Positions 22,101 to 30,736 of a stretch of 64,000 nt of DNA are shown one piece after another. Within the stretch, counting starts at the first letter, position 1. Every line of letters begins with the position of its first letter. Source of the stretch: Kitagawia praeruptora (lineage: Eukaryota; Streptophyta; Magnoliopsida; Apiales; Apiaceae); assembly GCA_037693485.1 (NCBI GenBank), contig CM075345.1, positions 94,586,001 through 94,650,000 on the forward strand, written 5' to 3'. The notes below the pieces were generated by a model. The model saw nothing but the letters and a program-made list of their open reading frames with translations, searched no databases and was not told where the DNA came from. Position numbers and translations under genes: made by a program.

Positions 22101-23586
22101 CCATGGCAAAATTTCTCTTTTTCTGTTTCACGGGCTGGGCTTCGGTTTTTACGTTAAGACAATGTTTGGCTACCGATGGATCCAAACCCGGCATATCTTC
22201 GGGATTCCATGCAAATACATCGTGGAACTCCCTAATGACTTTGATGACTTTCTCCTTCAGTTCTGGCTCCATGTTCTTTCCTATCTGAATCATCTTCCCC
22301 GCTTGGCCTACGTACAATTCAACTTCTTCGGTTTCGACAGTCGGTTCGGCTATCGGATTTGACAGGTCGGCTCCAAATTTCTCTAACTCGATATTCAGTA
22401 GTTGGTGACTGCCTCCTGTTTCGGCCTCATTTCTTCTCCTTTTCCCCGCTTCGGTCATTTCGACATCTTTTTCCTTCTCTAGGTCTTCCAACATAATGAT
22501 TCGTGCGGCTTTTTGGTCGCCTCTCATTTCTCCGATCCCGTGTTCGGTTGGAAATTTCAATTTCAAGTGGGGGATAGATGATACAGCTTGGAATAGGGAT
22601 AAAGTCGGTCTTCCCAGGATCCCATTATACGGGCTGTCGACTCTAACAACGTAAAATTTTGCTTCTTTCACTGCTGTGAATGGTGCTTTCCCCAATAAGA
22701 CGTTCAGTGTTATAGTTCCTTCGATCGGTACAGGTTGATTACCGAAGCCATATAGCGGTGCTTCATGGCATGGCTCTAGTTGTTCGCCCCCCAAGTTCAT
22801 TTTGCAATAGGTCCGGTGATACAAGATGTTGACTGAACTTCCTTCATCGACCAAGACTTTCCAGATCTTGTTCTCCCCTATCACCGGATTTATAACAAGT
22901 GGGTCTTCATGTGGCCATATCACGTCTTCGAAATCGTCCTCCGTAAATGAGATCGGAAGTGGTTGTTTGGCTGCAGTTGATTGGTAAAGGTTGTAGATTT
23001 GCCTGGCATACCTCTTTCGGGCTGACTTGCTGTTCCGATCCAGTATGGTTCCTCCGGAGATCGTTCGGACTTCGCCTCTGTACTTTTCAGATCCTTCGGC
23101 TTCCTTGTCTTCTCTTTTTCTCTCTTTCGGTCCGAGTTTGTTTCTCAGATCTTCGACGAATTTGGTCAATTCTCCGTCTTTTATCATTCTCTCAATTAAT
23201 TTCTTCAAGTGGTAACACTCGTCAGTGTTATGACCTTTATCCTGATGATATTCACAATGTCTGTTTTCGTCCCTTCTGTTTTCAGGGGTCTTTAGCCTGG
23301 GTGGTCGAACGAACCCGGGCTTACCCTTTATTTCATGGAGAATTTTTGAGATGGGTGTGTTGAGTGGTGTGAATACAGCATTATCTCTATCCCGCCTTCG
23401 TTCGGCCCCTTTATCAGGCCTTGTGTCATTCAATCTACTTTTAACATCGCCTCGACTCCTTCGGTCGTCTCTTCTGTCATTTCTCCTATCGTCCCGATCG
23501 GAGACATTTTTCTTACTTTCTTTGTATCCCCCGATCGATTCAATTTTCCTTCTAATTGCTTCTCCCCTAAGATAAATGTCATTCAA
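19120..23586 (-). CDS. Gag C-terminus and Pol polyprotein of element B (PR, RT, two RNase H, IN)
   Basis: One 1488-codon open frame (opens without an ATG, being the continuation of gag). In order: Arg/Asp-rich Gag tail with CEYHQDKGHNTDEC; protease around VLVDEGSSVNILYH; reverse transcriptase with KWRMCVDYTDLN, YHQIAMN and the catalytic YVDDMIVKS; first RNase H-like region (LYLAVNDRTLGAVLV); second, archaeal-type RNase H (KLFVDGSVAKEKCGAG, NNEAEYEALLAGL, FSDSMLVV); integrase zinc site (HEGIYGEH to CIQCQ) and catalytic D, D, E in AVDIVG, SDNGTQF and NGVIEAAN; and a C-terminal end in GPYVVSEV. The second RNase H is characteristic of the Tat lineage. Catalytic residues look intact over the whole 4.5 kb. 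Confidence 0.95.
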   Translation of the reverse strand: MNDIYLRGEAIRRKIESIGGYKESKKNVSDRDDRRNDRRDDRRSRGDVKSRLNDTRPDKGAERRRDRDNAVFTPLNTPISKILHEIKGKPGFVRPPRLKTPENRRDENRHCEYHQDKGHNTDECYHLKKLIERMIKDGELTKFVEDLRNKLGPKERKREDKEAEGSEKYRGEVRTISGGTILDRNSKSARKRYARQIYNLYQSTAAKQPLPISFTEDDFEDVIWPHEDPLVINPVIGENKIWKVLVDEGSSVNILYHRTYCKMNLGGEQLEPCHEAPLYGFGNQPVPIEGTITLNVLLGKAPFTAVKEAKFYVVRVDSPYNGILGRPTLSLFQAVSSIPHLKLKFPTEHGIGEMRGDQKAARIIMLEDLEKEKDVEMTEAGKRRRNEAETGGSHQLLNIELEKFGADLSNPIAEPTVETEEVELYVGQAGKMIQIGKNMEPELKEKVIKVIREFHDVFAWNPEDMPGLDPSVAKHCLNVKTEAQPVKQKKRNFAMERQKVIQAEVEKLLEAKFIEEIDYPDWLANVVVVKKSNGKWRMCVDYTDLNKHCPKDHYPLPNIDQLIDATSGHQILSFLNAFSGYHQIAMNTEDIPKTAFITPNGTYAYVKMPFRLKNAGATFQKMINKVFKAQIGRNMECYVDDMIVKSLFKDHAEDLRECFVTLRENNMRINPNKCTFGVNSEKFLGYMVSARGIEANPEKIKAVIDMEAPKTIRDIQKLTGRLPALRRFISRSAEKALPFFEVLRGPKNFEWGPNCQKAFEEVKEYLVKAPLLMRPDPKETLQLYLAVNDRTLGAVLVKEHEGNQHPVFYVSHILKDAETRYPNAEKFAYGLVMAARKLRHYFQGRTIKVVTNQPLKKILQRPEASGRVVAWAIELGEHDLEYTPRTAIKAQALADFMVECSFSEPKDLSPEEQLIPAPGKWKLFVDGSVAKEKCGAGLILTSPEGFEICQAIRFTFLLTNNEAEYEALLAGLDLARNLEVKHLRAFSDSMLVVKHFTGEYGQKDPQTKAYALKVREKSLLFESFELNQVARENNNRADALSRLASAETQNLNGSIYLTEVKTPSIDKKQCMEIHQGTNWMTPIRAFLEKGTLPLERREAQKVKHRSANYTMVGGRLFRRSVTQPLLRCLNKDEQVLALETVHEGIYGEHLAGRSLTLKILRQGFFWPKMKEDATEYAKRCIQCQLFSTIPKQPPEEMSSVLSPIPFAMWAVDIVGILPTSTKQTKYCIVAIDYMTKWIEARPLSSIIEEAAKKFMLEQVILRFGIPMVCVSDNGTQFIGSKFRKFLAQFGIRQKFSSVGHPQGNGVIEAANKIIFDGIKKRLGEAKGLWAEELPWVLWAYRTTPRSSTGETPFKLAFGTDALLPVEVCLESYRTQVFNIETNECGLRANVDLLEEEREAAHQRNLRYQLQAAQHYDSGVKKRSFRIGDLVLRELATSMPTKQGKLMPNWEGPYVVSEVVRPGTYKLAHSDGSLIKNTWHAARLRRFYQ

Positions 23587-23625
23587 ATTTTTGGGAGGTA
23601 CATCGTAGAGTGAGGATCAGAGTTT

Positions 23626-24615
23626 CTAGCCTTTAACGGGGTCTAGGCCGGCCGTAAGGAATCCTGCCGCCTTTATTCTATCTAAATTGGTGACCATTCC
23701 AGCCTCCTCTTTGAATCTCGCCAAGTAATCACCTAGATCTTCGTTCGGCCCCTGTCTGCAATGAATCAGGGCCTCTGTATCTTTCTCTCTTCGGCACAAA
23801 TGAGAGTAGTGCCTCAAAAATTTCTTCTTGATTTGTTCGTACGAGCCGATCGACCTGGGTCTGAGCGATCGATACCACATGGACGCGTTTCCTTTGAGAT
23901 AGGTTTTGAACATTTTGCAAAGCATCATATCACAATGTCCCATACCAGTCATGAGTGATTCATACTTCTCACAGTGGTCTTCTGGGTCGCCTTTTCCGTT
24001 GAATTCGTGCATTTTTGGAAACTGCCTTCCGGGTGGTGGCCGAAACTGTTCTACCTCTTCGGTGACTATAGGTTCATGGCTGATCTTTTTCTCTCTGAAC
24101 ATGACTTTCTCTAGCCTTCGGATTCGGTCGTCAGTGTGGGGGCCTTCTTCCGAATCGGATGAGTCGAGTACCTTCGATCGGGTACGTTTTGAATAAGATT
24201 CGGACTGTCCAGATTCATCATCGTCGTTCCTAATTCGTTTTTCTCTCCGATTTTCTTCGAGCTCTGGGTCTTCGGCCTCGAGGGCTTCACGAAGTGACTT
24301 CTCCTACAGCTCGATTTCTTCTCTTCGGAGCCTTAGGCCTTCTAGCCTCAAACGATCGGCCTCCCTTCTTTTTGCCATACGTTCAGTTTCTTTGTTCTTA
24401 TCCATCTCCTTATGCTTCTCCTTCGCCTTTTGCTGCTCTCTCCATTTCGCGAGCATCTCTTGTTGTTCCTCAGGAGTTGGCATATCTCCTTCTTCATCAA
24501 AGTTTAGCAGCCTTGGGGGAATGGGTGGGGTTGTCCTCGGAAATATAGGAGGAACGGAACGACTGTTTCCAGCCACGGTGCTGCTATCATTGATGGGTGT
24601 TTCTTCAATCGTCAT
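23626..24615 (-). pseudogene. Gag region of element B, interrupted by stops
   Basis: From the ATG at 24615 the frame encodes a Pro-rich start, a long Glu/Lys/Arg coiled-coil-like stretch and then the retrotransposon Gag core at 24102-23626 (FNGKGDPEDHCEKYESLM, TYLKGNASMWYRSLRP, QIKKKFLRHYSHL, DYLARFKEEAG). Gag forms the virus-like particle. Three in-frame stops are present: TAG at 24304-24306, TAG at 23626-23628 and TGA about two codons further. The frame then continues without shift into pol, so ancestral gag-pol was one frame. This copy could make Gag only with readthrough or not at all. Confidence 0.85.
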
Positions 24616-24655
24616 AGTTTTCTGGTAGGTCTTTTAATACGAGTATATCTCTACG

Positions 24656-24675
24656 TTCCCACAGATGACGCCAAA
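24656..24675 (-). promoter_or_regulatory. Primer-binding site of element B
   Basis: Immediately inside the 5' LTR the minus strand reads TTTGGCGTCATCTGTGGGAA. The TGGCG start after the LTR is the expected tRNA-primer complement. The tRNA is not assigned. Confidence 0.6.
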
Positions 24676-25092
24676 TGTTACGACCAATTTTCTCCCAGGC
24701 TTCGTTCGGTAGGACCTGCAGAAAGAGAATGCGAGGGTGGAGCCCCCCGATTCACCTCCGGTGTGAGAATAAGTTAGTCAGTTTTTTGTAAGGTAATTTG
24801 AACGTAGAGAATTTGTATTGTTGTGTGTGTCGTTATGGATTTTATGAACAATCTTACCTCCTTTTATACTTATTTTTCTTTGCAGTTGTTGAGATGTAGA
24901 TCTGCTTTCCAGAGTATCAAATATTCTTTGGATCATGGGGCCATGTGACCGTTTAAAGGTAAAATACCTTTCATCATGGCCACGGTCGGCCATTGATAGC
25001 CATGTGACCGTTCATGTAGAACAGGTTGTTTTATTCCTTGGGCTTAACATTGGGCCATTGGTTCGGCCCATTAAGAGATTGGACCTCTAACA
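24676..25092 (-). repeat. 5' LTR of element B
   Basis: 417 bp. On the minus strand a TATAAAAGG box lies at about 24860-24869. Confidence 0.93.
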
Positions 25093-25681
25093 TTTACTAT
25101 AAGAAGAATAGGGATTAGGGTTTGTGTGTATAGATGTGGCTGAACTTGATAGGTGATTTTCAGGGGTGAACTGTTTCTCTCATCCCTATCAAGGTGCCTA
25201 CGTACCCTATTTATAGGGATCAAGCCGTACGTAGTTCTTGGGTAGCAAGTTACCTAGCCGGGCTAGGGTTTAAGAATATAAGCCATGGCCCAAGCCCACT
25301 AGATTAGGGCTGACATGGCAATGAATCATTGATCCTATCCATGATCCATGGTTTATAGAAGGAAATCGATGGTCTCGCATGGACAAGGATGTGACCTTCC
25401 AAGCGAAGCTAATAGAGAAGCAGCACGGGCTAAGCATGCGACCTTGAAGGATCGAGTCATGCGAGGCGGACCTAAATATGTATTGATACTCATGACCTCG
25501 AGGGGTTGAGCTATGAGCCTTCTAATAGAGAGTGAGATAGCTATCCTGTGTTTGTTTGTAGATATGATGATAGCAAGAAGCGATCCCTTGACGGGAGTCA
25601 TACGAAGCGATCCCTTGACAGGAGTCATAAGAAGCGATCCCTTGACGGGAGTCATATGAAGCGATCCCTTGTATTTGATAA
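25093..25681 (-). repeat. 3' LTR of element A, fragment 2
   Basis: It resumes with the second TTTAC copy right after element B and ends with GATAA, where element C inserted. It includes the 27-bp tandem array and the TATA segment. Confidence 0.9.
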
Positions 25682-26197
25682 TGTTAGGTCGAATACACAA
25701 TAGGTAATCAAATACTGTATGAGTAACTTAACAAGAACACACTGTTTAATACTTAAAAACTGTTTGGAATTAACAATTCCTCTCTCAGTGATGTAAAATA
25801 TCACAGAGAGCTGCTTAGGTTACAATCAATGAATTTCTCAATGTTCGATACCCTTCTAGGGTTAACCTAACTGTATTAATAAAACATACAGCTTCGTACA
25901 ATCAGTAATTGATTCTCCTATAATTAAGCTATACAATTGATATCAATCACGATTGCTTCAAGTCTTTCAAGTCAACTCAATCTCTTTGACAGCTTTCCAA
26001 TCTTCAAAGATATTGCTTCCATATTTATCTTGTATCAATCTTCAAACACTGTTGACTCTTCAGACATTACCGATACAGAGTTTAACAATCTCTGTTGCGC
26101 TTCCAGTCAGTGTTTAACTAAACTCTGACTGCTTCCAGCTAAACTCTGTTTTGTTACTTTAGCTTCCAAACACTGTTCTCATCAATCATTTCTAACA
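25682..26197 (-). repeat. 3' LTR of element C
   Basis: 516 bp with two substitutions relative to the 5' copy. Confidence 0.92.
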
Positions 26198-26214
26198 ATC
26201 TCCCCCAACTTGTT
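26198..26214 (-). promoter_or_regulatory. Polypurine tract of element C
   Basis: The minus strand reads AAGTTGGGGGAGATT directly before the 3' LTR. The same TTGGGGGAGAT occurs before the right LTR of element D, supporting their kinship. Confidence 0.8.
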
Positions 26215-26346
26215 CATTAGCAAGAATGTACAAGTTTACAGTAAATGATGATGTCAAAACAAATACAAAGTCTACAGTGTTTAACAAACAGAGTTTAAGC
26301 TTTTACTTAACAAATTCTACAGAAAATAAGAAAATTCTTACAGACT

Positions 26347-28845
26347 TCAAATTCTAATCTCTTGAAGATCTGGCATTGTTCTGAGATAGTCTATAAGCAA
26401 TCTTCTTTCAGCATTTTCAAGCTCTATCTGCATAGCTTCCTTGATTTCTCTCAACTGAGGATCATTCTCATCAGTCTGATAGATAGCAGCTCTAAGATCG
26501 TAGATTTTGTTTCTCCTCATTTCATTTCCCAACCTGATATATTTCACTTCCTCAGACTTCACATTAAAATCCAGAACAGTAATTCCAAGATCTGTCTTCA
26601 GCTTTGTAGTCCCCTTCTCCATTTCTATCAGATTCCCATTCCAGTCTCTGTACTTTGGAACATACTTGCTGTTGTACTTCATATTTCTTCTGGCAAGATT
26701 TTGAATCATCTTTTGTCTGAGTACATTTGCAACTGACTGAGCTCTTTGATTTCTTACTCTGAAAAGATACAGAACATATTCTAGTTCTTCCCAGTATTTT
26801 AAATCAATATCCTTCTCATCAACTTTAAACACTGTTCCATCAGCCATGAAATATAGCAGAAAATCCTTCTCTAAACTCTTCTGATTAACAAGCTGTACTG
26901 ACTCCAGTCTGTCTAAACTCTCTTGAGTGACACCACGACCTGGAACAGCCAATGAAGAAGGATCTCTGGGACCAACATATTGTCTTGTGTCTCTGTGTGA
27001 GCTTATGCCTCCTTTGTTGTATCCGATTTTACCAGATAAGGCTCTACCATCAGTGAAATCCATTGGAACTGTAGCTTCTAGCCTTGAATCATGAAGAACA
27101 CCTTTTCCAAATGTTGATTTCAACTGAGAAGACAATAATGGTGTGGTCACAACTTGTGCAGTAACAGAGGTTGTGTCTTCATTCTTCTGTACAACATGTG
27201 TATCAACAGAGGTTGTAACAATACTTTTCAGCTTTTGCTTAGCTTCTGCATCTGTTGGTTTTATGAACACTTGCATCCTTTGATTTGTACCAACTGGTTC
27301 TTTGATTTGAATACCTTTAAGAACAGGCTTTGCAGCTTTAACAACTTTCACATTCTTCTTTAATTTATCAGACTTTAAAGCCTTCAAATGCTTTTCTTGC
27401 AGACTCTTCTCTTCAGCTTTAGCATCTTCTATAGTAACTCCTTCTGCATTCTCTTCCATGAAAAGCTTAACAGCTAACTCCTCATCAGTCTTTGGATTTG
27501 ATATTAATTCCAAACTCTTGGTTTTTGAAGTACCTTGAGTTTCAGTGTTTATTCCAACAGACTGTGACTTAAGAGATTTGCCAGATCTCAGAGTTAGTGT
27601 TTCAGAGTTTAAAGCCTTACTCTTATCACTTGCCCCTCCATCTCCAGCATCATCCTTCTTTTCAAGCAGAGTTTGAGAAATTTTACATTTAGACTTAGCA
27701 ACTCTCTCCCCCTTTTTGACATCATCAGGAATGAGTATAGATGTAATGAGCTCCAAAGAGTTAGCAATGGAATCAACCTTAGCAAACAAGGCAGCTTGAT
27801 TTTCTTCAACCTTTCCTAGCCTGGCAAAGAGAGTATCTTGAACTTTAGAAAGCTGTGCAGCTTTGATTTTTGACTCTCTTTCCATTGTCATTTCTCTAGT
27901 CTGTATCTCAGTTTTCAAAGAAGCAATTTGTTGTTTTGTTTCAGCAAAATTTCCATCATCTGTTTGCTTCACCTGTAGGCCTAGAAAATAACTAAGCTCT
28001 CCCATCATACACATTTGATATCTTGACTGCATGAGTTTGGCAAACTTCTCACAGAGTTTATCATTAGTAGATCCAAAAATGATGTCATCTACATAGATCT
28101 GAACTAAGAGCAAGTCACTACCAGATTGAAAGTAAAACAGAGTTTTGTCAATAGTACCTCTGTGAAATCCACTTTCTAGTAGAAATTTGGCAAGAGTTTC
28201 ATACCATGCCCTTGGTGCCTGCTTAAGTCCATAGAGTGCCTTGTCTAACCTGTAGACATAGTCTAGATATTTTGTATCTACAAAACCTGGTGGTTGTTCC
28301 ACAAACACTTCTTCTTCAAGTTTTCCATTTAAAAATGCACTTTTTACATCCATCTGAAACACTTTGAATTTCTTATGAGAGGCATATGCTAGAAAGATTC
28401 TGATTGCCTCCAATCTAGCAACTGGAGCAAATGTTTCATCATAGTCTATTCCTTCCTGTTGTGAATAGCCTTTTGCAACCAGTCTTGCTTTGTTTCTTAT
28501 GATAACACCCTCACTGTCAGTTTTATTTCTGAAAACCCATTTAGTACCAACAATGGATCTGTTCTTGGGCCTTGGTATAAGGGTCCACACTTCATTTCTT
28601 TCAAATTCATTTAGCTCTTCTTGCATTGCTGTTATCCAGTCAGCATCTTTAAGAGCTTCTTCCACTTTCTTTGGCTCAGATTGTGACAAGAATGCATGAA
28701 ACAGACATTCATTTGTTGTTGCACTTCTTGTCCTTACTTTTGCATCTGGATCACCAATAATTAAATCAGGTGTGTGTGACTTAGTCCATTTTCTTGCAGA
28801 AGGCAAATTGCTTCTGTCATCATGTGATCCTCCCCCTTGATCCAT
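26347..28845 (-). CDS. Reverse transcriptase fused in frame to envelope-like C-terminus, element C
   Basis: 832 codons without a stop. The first ~310 residues are Ty1 RT: ALKDADWITAMQEELNEFER, YSQQEGIDYDETFAPVARLE, AFLNGKLEEEVFVEQPPGF and the active site YVDDIIFGSTN, ending at SYFLGLQVKQTDDG. The sequence then switches abruptly to a different protein: a coiled coil (TKQQIASLKTEIQTREMTME), Lys/Ser-rich linkers and a Trp/Arg/Tyr-rich C-terminal domain (LKYWEELEYVLYLFRVRNQR, KYVPKYRDWNGNLIEMEKG) ending PDLQEIRI close to the PPT. The position before the 3' LTR matches the third, envelope-like ORF of SIRE elements. RNase H is absent. The join looks like an internal deletion that happened to keep frame, or a template switch. 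Confidence 0.8.
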   Translation of the reverse strand: MDQGGGSHDDRSNLPSARKWTKSHTPDLIIGDPDAKVRTRSATTNECLFHAFLSQSEPKKVEEALKDADWITAMQEELNEFERNEVWTLIPRPKNRSIVGTKWVFRNKTDSEGVIIRNKARLVAKGYSQQEGIDYDETFAPVARLEAIRIFLAYASHKKFKVFQMDVKSAFLNGKLEEEVFVEQPPGFVDTKYLDYVYRLDKALYGLKQAPRAWYETLAKFLLESGFHRGTIDKTLFYFQSGSDLLLVQIYVDDIIFGSTNDKLCEKFAKLMQSRYQMCMMGELSYFLGLQVKQTDDGNFAETKQQIASLKTEIQTREMTMERESKIKAAQLSKVQDTLFARLGKVEENQAALFAKVDSIANSLELITSILIPDDVKKGERVAKSKCKISQTLLEKKDDAGDGGASDKSKALNSETLTLRSGKSLKSQSVGINTETQGTSKTKSLELISNPKTDEELAVKLFMEENAEGVTIEDAKAEEKSLQEKHLKALKSDKLKKNVKVVKAAKPVLKGIQIKEPVGTNQRMQVFIKPTDAEAKQKLKSIVTTSVDTHVVQKNEDTTSVTAQVVTTPLLSSQLKSTFGKGVLHDSRLEATVPMDFTDGRALSGKIGYNKGGISSHRDTRQYVGPRDPSSLAVPGRGVTQESLDRLESVQLVNQKSLEKDFLLYFMADGTVFKVDEKDIDLKYWEELEYVLYLFRVRNQRAQSVANVLRQKMIQNLARRNMKYNSKYVPKYRDWNGNLIEMEKGTTKLKTDLGITVLDFNVKSEEVKYIRLGNEMRRNKIYDLRAAIYQTDENDPQLREIKEAMQIELENAERRLLIDYLRTMPDLQEIRI

Positions 28846-28851
28846 GCTCTC

Positions 28852-30480
28852 CTAATTTTCTTGGTGCCTCTCTTCATTTTCTGATGCTCCCCCTGAATGT
28901 GACTGCTCAGAATTATCAACAGAGTTTGAATCAACAGAGTTTGATTCGGAATTATCAACTGAGTCACTATCAGTGTTTGAATTATCACTTTGATGTGATT
29001 CTTCATGCTCCCCCTCAACTGGTTCTTCCCTTGTTTCTGATTGAAGAGTTTCTTCAGTATTTACCAGTAGAGGTTCAGAGTTTAGATCAACAGAGTTTGT
29101 CAGATCAGTCTGATCAGAGTTTACTTTTTCAGAGAATAAATCTTCATTTTCAAAGTGGAGTAGATCATGTTCATTGACATCTTCAAGTCCAGTTATTTTC
29201 TTGTCATCAAATGACACATGAATTGATTCCATGATCACTCTAGTTCTCAGATTATAAACTCTGAATGCCTTAGTTGACAGTGGATAGCCAACAAAAATTC
29301 CTTCATCTGCCTTTAGGTCAAATTTGGTCAACTGTTCAGGATGAGTCTTCAACACAAAGCACTTGCATCAAAAAATATGAAAATATTTTAGATTTGGCTT
29401 TTTCTTCTTCACCATTTCATATGGTGTTTTACCATGCTTGTTGATCAGTGTTGCATTTTGAGTAAAACAAGCAGTTTGAACTGCTTCTGCCCAGAAATAT
29501 GTTGGCAATTTTGCTTCATCTAGCATGGTTCTTGCAGCTTCTATCAAGGTTCTGTTCTTCCTCTCCACTACACCATTTTGTTGTGGAGTGCCAGGTGCAG
29601 AAAACTCCTGTTTGATTCCTTTGCTCTTGCAAAATTCTTCCATTGATGAATTCCTGAATTCAGTTCCATTGTCACTTCTGATTATCTTCACTTGATTTTC
29701 TGACCCTTTGTCCAGTTGTAATATATGTTCTGTCAGTGTTAATGCAGTTTCATCCTTCTTTGCAAGAAAATATACCCATGTGTATCTAGTATATTCATCA
29801 ACAATGACTAGAGCATATTTCTTCTTTCCAAGAGACATGACATTCACTGGTCCAAAAAGATCAACATGTAGGAGATGATAAGGATCAACAATTGAAGACT
29901 CAGATTTGCTTTTGAAGGAGGCTTTTCTCTGTTTGGCCTTTTGACAAGAATCACACAGGCCTTCTACATTCAACAAAGACCTTGGTAGACCTCTTACAAG
30001 ATCATTCTTTATTAGCTCATTGATGTTGTTCAGATTTAAATGAGAGAGTTTCTTGTGCCACTTCCAACTCTCTTCACTGGACATTCTTGTTGACAGACAC
30101 ACTGCTTTGCCATCAGTGTTTGTTGACAATTTAATTTCATAGATGTTATTGTGTCTGTTTCCAAATAGAGCAACTTTCCCTGTAGATTTACTGATCACTT
30201 GACAATATTCAGGCTGAAAATCTACATGATATCCTCTGTCACAGATTTGACTCACAGATAGCAGATCATGCTTGAGTCCTGGAACCAGAGCTACATTTGT
30301 GATGATGACACTCCCAAGATTAATATTGCCATATCCCAGAGTATGTCCTATGTTGCCATCTCCATAGGAAACTTTTGGGCCAGCCTTCTCCTCATACTCT
30401 GATAGCAGGGCTTTATTTTCTGTCATGTGTCCTGAACATCCACTGTCCACGACTAGGGTACTAACCCTGTTGCCCTGCAA
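28852..30480 (-). pseudogene. Protease-integrase part of Pol in element C
   Basis: The frame is offset from gag and has a TGA just upstream of 30480. Protease: VVDSGCSGHMT. GAG-pre-integrase with zinc site: KWHKKLSHLNLNNI to GLCDSCQKAK. Integrase catalytic residues: D in HVDLFGPV, D in SDNGTEF and E in QNGVVERKNRT. A TGA at about 29365-29367 breaks the frame inside the integrase end; the frame continues from 29355 with GIFVGYPLSTKAFRVYNLRT and an acidic Ser/Asn-rich linker, then a TAG at 28852-28854. The reading frame is otherwise unchanged, so these are point mutations, not indels. Confidence 0.88.
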
Positions 30481-30736
30481 TCACAAACAATCACTGATTA
30501 TTAGTTTTAAGGATCCATACTTGCTTGGATCCTTTGGCTTTCTTAATTCTGTTAGCTTTTGCAGCGGAATTCACATTATCAGAGTTTAAGCTAACTTTTT
30601 CAGAGTTTACATTTGCAGAGTTTACTTTAACCCATTTCAAATTTGGCTTGGGTTCATAGTAATTATAGTAAAGAGCATGATAATCTCTGCAAGTGTAAAT
30701 AGAATGCCATGTACTTCCACAGTGTGTACATAAAGT

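Larger units (their letters stand above)
15034..25092 (-). mobile_element. Element B: Ty3 LTR retrotransposon (Tat lineage), young, nested in A's LTR
   Basis: The 417-bp LTRs (15034-15450 and 24676-25092) run TGTTACG to CTAACA and differ at only two positions. The target duplication TTTAC is at 15029-15033 and 25093-25097. Gag-pol is on the minus strand; a spliced gene on the plus strand lies between pol and the 3' (left) LTR. Pol contains two RNase H-like domains. The total length is 10,059 bp. The near-identical LTRs make it much younger than A. Confidence 0.95.

Noticed and set aside
25353..25700. Repetitive 115-aa frame with KGSLLMTPV units (also 44715-45083)
   Set aside because: It is the translation of the 27-bp U3 repeat, not a protein.
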